Shown here piece by piece: positions 1 to 10,984 of a stretch of DNA of 64,000 bases (within the stretch, counting starts at the first letter, position 1; each line of letters opens with the position of its first letter). The notes under the pieces are model-generated. The model did not search any database, had not been told where the DNA came from, and was given only the letters and a program-made list of their open reading frames with translations. The stretch is taken from the NCBI GenBank assembly GCA_021292105.1, contig CM037875.1:60694408-60758407 (forward strand), in the 5' to 3' direction. The DNA is from Anadara kagoshimensis. Its lineage: Eukaryota; Mollusca; Bivalvia; Arcoida; Arcidae. A program made the translations under genes and the position numbers.

Positions 1-27
1 ACAGATATACAATAATGAGATACTTAC

Positions 28-3000
28 GATTTATAATCAAGAGCTGTAAATAAACCTTTGTGTTGCCATGGAAATTGGGGTGGATGAAGCACTGTCTCAC
101 TAGCAAGTACTGGTGTGTTTAAGGCAACAGTTATCCCTACCCCTGTGGCTGTGATGGCACCAACTCCAAGCGCGGTTAATACCTGGAATACCAAGAATTT
201 ACGAAAATAAAAAGAGTAACAGCTCTTGCAACAGCTAATATAACAAAGATCATCGCAAAAAATAAGTCAGTGAGAGAACCAGCCAAACACACTAGGAACA
301 CTGATTATAAATCTCGCACAGGGTTTTACACAACTTTTCAAAAATGTTGGTTTTTTGGACTCCAATGAAAAAATAAATGGGATCCAAACCTACAAATGTG
401 GGTCCCAGAGCTGAATTAAATTAAAAGTATTAATTATATAATTATGGTTATATATAGTCCTGGTGTCACGATAATGTTGAATTTTGAAAATTGTTACAAC
501 TGACTGAATACATTTTTTTCCGAGGCATGGATGCATGAATCACACACGATCACATTCTTTTGTGCACTGTATTGTAGCCATGGATACCGCGATTAAACCA
601 TGCTGTTAAAAAACCTTGGTCTAATTTAGATGTCAAATCATATGATCCGGACTATGCAGGGTTCTGAATCAGGTGTCTTTGATTCTTTTTCTTTAGGTGT
701 ATAGCTTAGAAAATCGCCATTATGACTCTTACATTTAGCCATTATGACAGTATATGCAAGTTTCAACTGTCAGAGACATCAGCATCACGTGTCGAACTGA
801 TTCAATACAAATATGAGTACGACTCCATACGAGCCATTCAAAATTTTGCCAGAAATTTACGAATACTATTTTTACACACCGACCGTATTTATAGTACGCT
901 GGGGAATTCCGTTTTCGACAAATCTTCCTCTATTAACAGAAATTTCAACTCAGTTCATTCACATTCGTTAACAGATTTTTTTGTGTCCAGATGGACGCAT
1001 ATGATAATTTTTTTGCGTCCGACATAATTTATTTTGCTTAAAAAACGCAGAAATATGCGTCCCGTAAAACCCTGCTAGCAACTTGTGTTAGGCACTGGAG
1101 GAAATGTTAAGTATTGTGGTTATAGTACTAGTACAAGTGATTAACCATACTACTTATAAGTTATATACAAACAGTGTCCATAAATACACACATTAATTGT
1201 GAAGAAATTTCAAGACATATCAGGGCCTCAACAAACAAAAGCAGTCTCTTAAGAGACAAATACTCATTTATAATGGACCGATAGACAATAAATTTGGTAT
1301 TGGACACATCGTCTCATGTTGGTATACTTTTGTGTCAAGTTTGATCAATATCCATTCATAGATTAGACATGGAGATATGGATTGGACACTGTATAGGTAT
1401 GGATGGATGACCAGACAGACAGACAAGGTGATTCCATTGAGTTGAATCATTAGAGCTACAGAGCTCTCTCATCAGGTTCATTATTAGAAGCAATCACACA
1501 TTCCACACACTTATTTTTCATAAACACATTTGTGTACATGTTCAAACTTTCTTCCTGATAACCAAACACTGTAGTTTTTAATTGCAGTATAGACTAGTGC
1601 ATATTGTTTAGCCAAATAATGAAATATACTAATAGCATATTTTGTTATTTGGATAAACAGTATGCATTATGTAGAATGTAGGACAGTCTGGTAGACTATG
1701 TGAGAACCAGTCAAGATTCTTTCACTAATATTGAGGTTGTCAGCTAAGTGATTGCAGGGGAAACAGAGCATCCAATAAATTTACCAGCTTTTGGAAAAAG
1801 AGCTGTCTGACTTTTTCACACAAGAATCTGTCCTACGTAATATAAAGACCTAGCCAGAAAGAGCTGCTGTGGCCTATAATCTTACACTTTGGACCACTTG
1901 GCCATCAAGCACCATATATAATTGACAGATCGCCGTCCACGTCCACAATGTTCTGACAAAGGCCCAGAATGCTTGAATTGCACACAAAAAGAATGAAAAC
2001 TGGTCTGAATTGTGCCATTTAAAGATGTCACTGACACGAGTATGTAATTAGTTGCTGTGACCTTGGTTTGGTACCGTGATGGTGGCCAGTGTCTGAACAT
2101 AAAAGGCATGGCCAGCGATACGTCAATTTGTTGGTTGAGGTATTTACATAAACTTTCTGTATGACATTAGAGACTGTAATGTACTTACTGCTTTTTTACT
2201 ATTTTTAGGAAACGAAAACCATGATGATACATTTTTCTGAAATAAAAAAGAACAAATGTTCAAATTTACATACATGACATAAACAATTTATCCAGATTAT
2301 AATCACAGTTTATACCCAGGGCTCAAAATCAAAACCAGTGTGCGCGTTAATTGAATGACTGAACTAATAAAAGTTAGAAGCTTTTTAATATTACCAAACT
2401 TAATTCAACCTGACCTTTGACCTGCCTTTCACTACTGGTTACACACTTGTGTAATTAAAAAGTCTTCACAACAATGTCATCCAGTTTTACCATTGTAAAA
2501 ACTCACCCAAATTCCATGTTGTTGCATAAAAAGAGATGAGAAGCAAGGAAAGAGCCAAAAATGATCCCATTCTTTAGATTTTTAATGACAATTTCCTAAA
2601 ATTCCACATCATATACACAGTGACAGAGTTTTGGGATGAACATGCACCACATATTTTTTTTGATTTGCTAGACATCACACCACAATGACAAGTGTCAACG
2701 ATACATATCTCAACATTTTTGGGCTACAGAACCAAAACCTCAAATAGCTAACCCTACACGATACTTCAAAGATATTCCAACCAGGGATTGAGATTAGCCC
2801 AAGGCCCCCAAAGTTTGCTATGTATTGCTATTGCAGCTTCTCTTCATTTATAAGCTGGGTCCCCAACCCAAAAGAGCTAAGCATCATGTATGCCAACCTG
2901 TGCATGACATGTATATAAGAAAGCACAGCTTTTTTGCAGCCAGAGATCACGAAAGCAATGCTTTCACTATAGACGTGCCACGTGTGTACATAATTCTTAA

Positions 3001-3689
3001 CTCAATCAGACTACAGAGTCTATTAATCCAACACAACAATCCCTATATTGGTGAATTGAAAAATGTGTGTCAAATCCACATGACTTTTACTACAATATGC
3101 CGTGACCGAAATGGGATCTCATGAGATCATTCTTTGTTTGGAGATCCCACCAATGTCTGGTACACCACTGTTAACAGTGTAAAAACAGAGTATGCCTTAA
3201 ACTGTCAGTATCTAAGTTTTTCGAATTATTTCTGGTTTTTCCTAAGAGATTACAGTTTCAAAAGGTTTGTGATAGTAAATAATCTGCATTTGCATTTGTC
3301 CTATGCTGAAATGAGAATAAAAACTTCTGTCAAAACTTCGTCTGCCGCACTTTCTTAACGGTCACACCATCAGTCATATTAGATTGGAAATCGCCAGCAT
3401 GTTACACTTTCCTATTGCAGTGAACAAAATCAAACATGCATAATAATCATATCCCCTTCTAAAAGCTACTACCATAGTGGCTCTACGTGACTACGTCCTT
3501 GTGGTCGAGCTGGAGGACATTTATTGAAATAAGTTTCGGATGTCATTTTGGTCAATAAATGATAACATGGCTAAAGAGAAACGATAAATAAGAATAAGTT
3601 CACATATTATAAATCACCTCTGACACATGATGAACAGTTTTAGCACGTAAGAGTGCCTGCTTAGATAACCGGCCAGCGACCGCTGCCAT
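28..3689 (-). CDS. CYC1: Cytochrome c1, heme protein (5' part, two exons, continues off the left edge)
   Basis: Subunit of mitochondrial complex III (bc1) that passes electrons from the Rieske protein to cytochrome c at the inner membrane. Exon 1 coding part is 3689-3618: 24 codons starting MAAVAGRLSKQALLRAK, a basic, acid-free matrix-targeting start, ending at a GTGATT donor. Exon 2 is 182-28 (CAG acceptor, GTAAGT donor). The phases agree (0 in, 2 out), so the reading frame joins cleanly. Exon 2 encodes a hydrophobic sorting stretch (VLTALGVGAITATGVGITV) and then ASETVLHPPQFPWQHKGL, which matches the start of mature animal cytochrome c1 (human SDLELHPPSYPWSHRGL). The CxxCH heme motif should lie in the next exon, outside the window. 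Intron 1 is 3.4 kb. The gene lies head to head with GPAA1. Identity is secure from exon 2; exon 1 is supported by phase, splice site and presequence character. Confidence 0.9.
183..3617 (-). other. CYC1 intron 1, no further gene seen
   Basis: A 3.4-kb intron with no convincing coding exon. The short open frames at 722-1027, 2825-3124 and 3134-3358 have no recognisable domain and no good splice context. About 655-1075 is bracketed by short inverted CAGGGTT / AACCCTG ends and may be an old transposon remnant, but the inverted match is only about 8 bases. A fragment near 1740-1845 (CACAAGAATCTGTCCT) resembles repeats at 16030-16075 and 20930-20980. Confidence 0.5.
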
Positions 3690-3979
3690 TTTTGTTCTGG
3701 TGTACCTTATTCTGTAGTGAACCTGGAGAAATCATAGCTGTTTGACCCAACGAAAATTAACCAATTTTAGGTTCGTCTCAATTTCATTTTAAACACTTCA
3801 TGCGAACAGAGAGCATGGTTGAATGAAATAGCAAAATATTTTCATTATAATTAAAAAGGGCATTTTAGATAGCGAACCGTTCATAGGACAGACACCAAAA
3901 CTGAGAAATACGCTCAAAATTAAAAAATAATAATTATTATAATGCCGCGGTAATATAACAGGAAAATAGGGGCATTATA

Positions 3980-4336
3980 AAGATAGTTCCCATGTGACGT
4001 CACACTGCCCACTTCACAGGTAAAGTAGTGGCCATTTTGTAGGCATTTAGAAATTGAATCTTATTAATTCTTTCTAAAATAGGGTGTATAAAATTTATTG
4101 TCGCATCGTTGTTATGAGGACAAAAATCTTATAAAATATACCAAATCAAAGTAAAAACATTGGCAATTTCATAAATTTAAAAATTGTATTGATATCCCGA
4201 TTACTTTTTGAAAAACAATAATTTAAAAATTAACAAATTTGGTTAAAATAGATAGGTAAATGATATAGATTGCCCAACAAAATGGCGACCATTCTACTGA
4301 AAAATTCGTCTGCTAGAGGTCCATGGGAACTATCTA
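3980..4336. repeat. MITE-like element with short inverted ends
   Basis: Ends read AGATAGTTCCCATG (about 3980) and CATGGGAACTATCT (about 4336), an inverted pair of 14 bases bracketing about 355 bp of AT-rich sequence. No coding capacity is seen. A SINE sits about 25 bp to its right. Confidence 0.55.
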
Positions 4337-4360
4337 TTACACAAAAACGGGATAATAAAG

Positions 4361-4690
4361 CGAGTTGAGTTGAGTAATGGTGTTTAACGTCCCAGTCAAG
4401 AATATTTCCCTTATATTGAGACGTCGCCATCTATAGGAGAAGGTGCAAAAATTTTGCCTGTGCGTTGCGCTGAGTGGCATTATCAGATTATACAGCGTGC
4501 CAAGTCCACCGTGACACGGGACCTCATTTATTTAAGCTCTCATCCGAAAGAAACGTAACTTTCATTTCGTAATACCGAGTGCTTGGCTAAAGAACAGTCA
4601 CTACCCACTTTCAAGTCTTGGGTCAAGTCCGACCGGGGATTGAACACACCATCCCCACTAACGGAGCGAGCACCGTCTACCAACTAGGAA
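4361..4690 (-). repeat. tRNA-derived SINE, copy A
   Basis: Starts at the tail end with GTTGAGTAATGGTGTTTAAC and CCCAGTCAAGAATATTTC, followed by the conserved body (GAGACGTCGCCA, TTTTGCCTGTGCGTTGCG, CGAGTGCTTGGC) and a degraded tRNA-like head near 4630-4690. The head lies to the right, so the element is on the minus strand. It belongs to the same family as the copies at 31134-31474, 49351-49640, 52166-52498 and 62580-62950. Confidence 0.75.
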
Positions 4691-5562
4691 ATATTATATT
4701 AGCGTGTAAAAACCTCTTCCATCTCGGAATAGCCATGTGACAATACTATTATCACCCTGTGATAGCCCGGTACAGGGGAGATAACTCGTACATGACACGT
4801 GTTGTCGTTTGGTAAACAATAGCAATGGCGGCCAGACGTGTTTTGCAGTTCATCGGAGGCAGACTTGGAATTAATTGTACATGACTAAGATGCAGAAAAC
4901 AAAAAAAAGGCTACCCAAGCTTCAGTGAAAATACTGGTAATGTTTTTACGGAAACGGAAAAACAGGTAAACCTACATTCTAACTCCCGTGAAAGAAGCCC
5001 ATGCACAGCTACTGCGTAATTTTTATGCTGGTGTGCGCAATAGGATGGTCAAAAGTGTAAACTGGCAGTATTTAAGTTTATTCAAAACTTAAATATTGTT
5101 TGTGTCATTTTACATGATAAGCTTGGTTTCCATATAATAAAATAATGCCCTCGGGTGACAACCCTTCTGACGGATGTCCACATACCTAGAGGACAATTAT
5201 TGTATAGTAACACCCAGAACCAAAGACGGTATCATAATATAAAGCAACTACTTTCCAAAGAATCTCTCTAAAACAGTTAAGGACACATACATGTATATAT
5301 AACTTAAAGTAATATATGTACAATTCGAATTTATCTTCTATGGATGAACCCATTTGTTTTGCTAGGATTCAATTGCTCTTGAATACGGTATGGGTCATGG
5401 CCTCCGATTACGTAACTTTAACGATCAGATGACGTCATGGAATGACATGTCTTATCATACGCCATTTGTTGTTTGATTGGTCGACAATTCCATCCTTATT
5501 TGGAAAAGGCTGTTCCATCAATCCCATATGTTTGGCGATCAATATTTTTATTATTTCAATAT

Positions 5563-5845
5563 AAGAAATAACATTATATTTGAGTGTATTCATTCGGTAT
5601 TATGAATGAGAGTCAGGTTGAATAACATATTTAACATGAACTGCTTCGAAGTTTATTCAATATGCAGGAATAGCATATTAAATGATCAACTGCTTTGCAG
5701 TTCATGTTAAATTTGCTATTTAATCTGACTCTCATTCATAATACCGAATGAATACACTCAAATACAATGTTATTTCTTAAATAATGAACTCAATACATCA
5801 AACTTAAATACTATTTAAGTTTGATGTTTCGAGTTCATTATTTAA
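5563..5845. repeat. Two adjacent long hairpins (MITE-like)
   Basis: The arm at 5563-5640 (word GAGTGTATTCATTCGGTATT) is repeated inverted at about 5696-5779. Right beside it, 5779-5845 forms a second palindrome (ATGAACTCAATACATCAAAC against GTTTGATGTTTCGAGTTCAT). Both could fold into long stem-loops. There is no coding capacity. Probably foldback MITEs. Confidence 0.7.
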
Positions 5846-6954
5846 GAACTGAGTTCAGTTTTGTAACAGTTTAAGCCATATAAACTTGGTGTTCTTCTGT
5901 TCTTTATAATACAGCTTACAGCAGGGCTAGAGGGGGTCTAGTCACTTGTGGTGAAGGGCAATATGTCATATTGAATATTTTACCATCCATAAAAAGATAA
6001 CCATTTACAATCGAACTAGGGATGAACACTGATGATTTTTGATCTAAAATTTTGTGTCAGGCTGAACTTCATGGCTAACGGCTCATATTTCACAACTCTT
6101 TGTTTCACTATTAAAGTACGAGCCTTTAAACACGGGATCTACGTTTTCTTCAACGTTCTGTGCTTTTATTTTATTCGCTTCATTCCTAAGATAATGCTAC
6201 TCGCGCGACATTATAACGCATTTCCTTTCAACGGGCGTCAGTGTTATTACGCGGTACTCTAATTCGTCATGTGTAACCTTTGTGTTCAAGGTAATTTTTT
6301 CCACGACCATTTACGGTATTCTGAAAAATCGAAATAACTATCTGGGAAAAAAAACGAAAATAATCTACACGTCTCGGGATCCAACTTCGTGATTTAAAAA
6401 AAAGAGTACATAGTTTGGCACAAAGCTAGTTCAATTACATACGGTCAAGTTATTGTTAAGTATCGTTTCAACGTTTGCTGATAATATTTGTAAGTATTTG
6501 ACTATTTCTGCATTTTCAGACTTTAAAAAAGTATTGATGAATTGATTTTTGTTACAAATTGACTCCATAGACTGGTTGATTGAGGGCACAACGTTACATA
6601 ACAACTACTCAATAATTTACGTAAAACCCTTATGTAAATTCAGTGCCGGACGCTTGGGTTCTGGGTAAGAATTCAAACGCGTTATCGATCGCGATCATCC
6701 TTGTCAATTGTTTACTTCCGCCGGCAGATGTGCACTGTCTCTGAGTGCTGTCTATGCGAAATTTCCTCTAAATTTTGGTTCTCCTGAAAAGCTTTGGTTG
6801 TATACCGACCTATTACTCTGACGGAGCTAGGTTTGAAGAGTAACTACAGTTGCATGTTGACAGGAACGAGTGGAGAATTGGAACAGGTCAGTAAGGAGCT
6901 GAAGTCCAAAAGCACTTGCTTCTATCACTGAGGGGCTGTGGGACGACAGAACCT

Positions 6955-7110
6955 GCTCCATACTAGTATCATGAATACAAGTCAGCTCGTCCCAATTCCT
7001 ACTAGTCTCAACTTCTTTAAACCAACTCGTCCCAGTTTTCGTTACCAACTCGTCCAAAGTGTAAAACCAATTCATCCCACAATTTTTACAACTCGTCCCA
7101 ATTTTCTGAA
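6955..7110. repeat. Imperfect tandem repeat, ~30-bp unit
   Basis: The words AGCTCGTCCCAATT, CAACTCGTCCCAGTTTT, CAACTCGTCCAAAG, CAATTCATCCCACAATTTT and CAACTCGTCCCAATTTT follow each other at about 30-bp spacing, some 300 bp upstream of the first GPAA1 coding exon. Divergence between units suggests it is old. Confidence 0.6.
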
Positions 7111-7431
7111 CATTTTAACTTAAATCAACTTGAACACAAGCAGTCATCATAACAGGTTTTGAATGTTACCATTGTCGTGAATATTGCGAAAAATAAAGTG
7201 CTTGTAAAAATTTAGTGATTTACAGTATCCGGAAAACATACATTGTACTAAAGGCAATATCAATTATAGGAATTCATGTATTTGCATGTTATTGTTAACA
7301 GGAGAGGTCACTAGTCACATGATTTTTGCTTACCAATAGACAAAATTTGATAAAAATACAAAAGTACCACTACATGTATTGTTGAGAATTGTTCTGATAT
7401 TTTATTATGATTTATTTTTTTCAGAATTGTG

Positions 7432-10400
7432 ATGGGTTTGTTATCTGATCCGAAGAAGAGACAGAAGATAGTAGATGTTATATCAAACTACAATAACAAA
7501 CTATGTGTGGTGTGTTATGTTGTTGGTGTTGTGTGGTTTTTAGCTCTGGCCTATCAACCTTTAAATGCCGGAACTTATTTCTCTGAAAATGCCTTACTTC
7601 CAGGTAATGTTAAATAAGAATAAATGGACATATGTTTAATAAGACAGAGTTTGCACCAGTTTCTAGTAAAACCTACTAGCTATATTATACAGTTATGGAA
7701 TTTTTACTGAATAAATATTACACTATATATTGATTTACTCAGAAGATCATATCTGCATTGTAACAGTGTTAAATAGATGCTAAAATATTCAGTTTTTGGT
7801 TAGGTTTAAATGGGATTTTATGTCCCAGTCAAGAATATTTCACTTATATTGAGATGTCACCAGCTATAAGTAAAGTTGCAGAATTTTTCAACTTTGCAGT
7901 GTGCTCAGGCAGGGTGTCATGACATAGCCTGAGGGGGCATCAGTTTTTAAGGTCTCTTCCGAAGGACCCTGTGAATTTCATTTGTAAATGCAGATTGCTT
8001 CACCAAAGATAAGTTGCTACTTTTTTCAAGTCTTGGTCAGGCCCAGGCTATGGTTAAACCCACGACCTCCCTCATATGAAGCAGGCATGCTGTCACTATG
8101 TCATTTTGCAGGACCCTATGGTGTGACTGATTATTATGTCACTGGTCTGTTTTATTGTTTATATTTTACATTTCACAGGTTTGGTTGATGTGGAGTTTCA
8201 GTCGGGGATTGATATGGATGCTTACATCCAAGAACTACAGAATGAACTGAAGAAAGATAAACGGTAATTGTAACACTAACAGAAAGCAGGAAAAGTGCAT
8301 GGTCAGACTGGGGATCAAACCTGGGACCTCCTGCACTATAGACGAGTGCTGTGCCAACTGAGCTAACAAGATCACTAAATTCCTTCTCAGTTATTTTTTA
8401 GTTTCCCACTGTCTCAAGTAGGAAATATCATCCAAATTCTAATGAATGGACTTTATAGGGCCCACAATTGCCAGTCAACCACTTCAAAGGGCACACTGGT
8501 TACCAAACAGTAAACAGAAAATAAAGAAGAATCAGTAAAACAAATTATTTCTTTTTGCTGTCAAAATATGCTTCTAGTTGAAGTTTTACTTCCAGTCAGA
8601 ATCAATATTTTAACAATAAATACAGACTCCTATTTTCTGTATCACCCTGTATAATGACCATATTGTATATTTACATTTAATCTTTTATGCATGCAAGTTA
8701 TAAGTAAAGGCAGTAAAACCTGTGTTGAAGACCACCTTTATATAAATAGACACCTGTTTAATATATCGGTGTTAATCTTTGGCTTAAAACACCATTCACC
8801 AACTACCATCCATTCATCTTTTATCATTAGAAAACATCTATTTTCATTAATATATATTTCTACTATGAATTTTTCAGTAAAGTACCAAGAGATTGGGTGT
8901 ATAAAAAGTTTCAGGAGCTTGGTTTAGATGCCTATGTACAGAATTATACAGTTAATTATCCGCTAGAGATAACTAGAGGTCAGGTATGTACCTGTATAAA
9001 GTCATATATATATATAAGTACCAGTATGTTTAGAAAAGTGTGGCATGTTGCTTGTTAGAAATTAAATGATATTCAATGCAAAGACATCATATTGTGACAA
9101 TATCTGAAATTTATTTTATAGATAAGGTCATCACATTAAGTCAAATAGTGTATCACTTAAAATTTTGGAATTTTGATGGTCAAATTGGAAAATTTATTCA
9201 TTTTTGTCTTGGGGAAACTAACTTTATTCGGTAGTCAATTTAGCCAAACAAAATCACTGTAGTCGTAAAAGAGAATAACTCATACATTGCATAAAGCCAG
9301 TTAAAGTTAACAAACATTGGTGACAATGTAAGCAAGTCGCACAGAAACACAATCCTAAGTTAAAAAGAGTGTACAGTACTAGTGGCCATTTTAAGGTGAC
9401 AAAAATGCTATACAACATGGAGTACATAAATCTTTGAGATTGTACTTTGGGCAGTGTGACCTGCCAAAAACCTATATAATTTTTCAGAACTTAGAAAAAA
9501 AATTCTCCACTTTCTGGAAAGTAAAAGTTCTGAACGAGCAAAGGAAAAAAACTGGCTATAATAAGGGGATATACCTGGATGTAAAATGGAAGTAGTATTC
9601 TGATAGTTGGATCTGAGATGGTTTTATCCGGATTGTAATCCAGTTTTCTTTCTAAGGAAGGTAATAGGGCTTGTAGAATACAGGATAATGGAGCAAACAT
9701 TCTAATGTATGAAATAGGTAAGTATCACTCATAAAAATAAAATTTACTGTTAATTTTTTTTTTAGAAAGTACAAGGACAGAATGTGTATGGTATACTACA
9801 AGCCAGACGATCCTCCAGCACAGAAGCTATTGTAATGTCTGCTCCATTACGTCCTGCTGATTCAAAACTTACCAACACAAACGGCGGCATTGTTCTAATG
9901 ATGGCCCTAGCAAAACACTTCAGAAGTAAGAATTTTATTTTTAAATTATAAAATAAAAAATAGTAAAAATGAACTTTTTTAAATTTTACAACATCAATAA
10001 ATCTGTCTTGTTGGTTAATTTCCAAGATATTAGTGGTCACAACATTTTAGGGAACCCATTGGTAAAAAACCAGGTATTCCAAATACTAGTAGGACATATT
10101 TTAAATCCAAATACAGAAAATTGTTCTAATGTGAAAGGGGTAAATGCCAGAATAATCAACCTTAAAACAGTAGTGGACATGTGAATATAATAACTAGGTG
10201 GTCACTATAACATGCTTAAGTTACTTAACTTTACAAACATAATGGACAGTTGACTATAATATACCAAGGTGGTCACTATAACATGTTTAACTGTACAAAC
10301 TTAATGGACAGGTGACTATAATGTATGTAGGTGGTCACTATAACAGGTTTTACTATAGCATGATGCAGGTGACAAATCTGTATATATGTATCTCTTTCAC

Positions 10401-10945
10401 TCATAAATGTATATTTTATGTTAGTATTACTGATCTTTTGTAGAACAAACATACTGGTCTAAGGATATAATATTTCTAGTAACTGATCATGAACAGATAG
10501 GGATTCAGGCATGGTTAGATGGTTATCATGATATTCAATCTCAATGTGAGTACTTTTGTTCTATCTGTGGCATTAGACTTAAACTCAAGACCTTCATCTT
10601 GTACATACAGGTACTTGCTTTAATTACCAGAGAATGTTAATTGATACTTTTATCATAACCAGCAATTCAGTTTGTGACTTATAATTGAATGTACATTTGT
10701 ATGTACAGTCAAACCTGTCTATAAAGGCCACCCAAGGGAACCAGTAAAATTGCCCTTTATATGCAGGTGGCCTTTATATACAGGTTCAAAAACTGTGAAT
10801 AAAGAACAATTGGGATACAATTCTACTGGCCTTTACAAGCAGGTGGCCCTGGTATAGAGATGGCCTTTAAGGCAGGTTGGACTGTACACAAGTTGATTTT
10901 ACTATAGGGGATTTTCATGATTTACACAAAATACTAAAAATTCTT

Positions 10946-10984
<39 letters not shown>

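Larger units (their letters stand above)
3690..7424. other. Divergent CYC1/GPAA1 intergenic region
   Basis: About 3.7 kb between the CYC1 start codon and the first GPAA1 coding exon. It must hold both promoters. The GPAA1 coding exon is preceded by a pyrimidine-rich acceptor (ends 7424), so a non-coding first exon should exist upstream. A GTAAGA donor after 6664, in a CpG-bearing stretch (6640-6740), is a weak candidate for its end. The rest is repeats: an inverted-end element at about 3980-4336, a SINE at 4361-4690, paired hairpins at 5563-5845, and imperfect ~30-bp tandem repeats around 6955-7110 built on the word CAACTCGTCCCA. Confidence 0.5.

Noticed and set aside
722-1027. 101-residue plus-strand frame inside CYC1 intron 1
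   Set aside because: No homology recognised, no splice or start context; the stretch lies in a possible old inverted-end repeat.
8277-8385. tRNA-like sequence with A and B boxes; similar heads in the SINEs at 31400-31474, 37530-37606 and 62580-62640
   Set aside because: Each is joined to a SINE body or lacks proper acceptor-stem pairing, so none is called as a functional tRNA gene.
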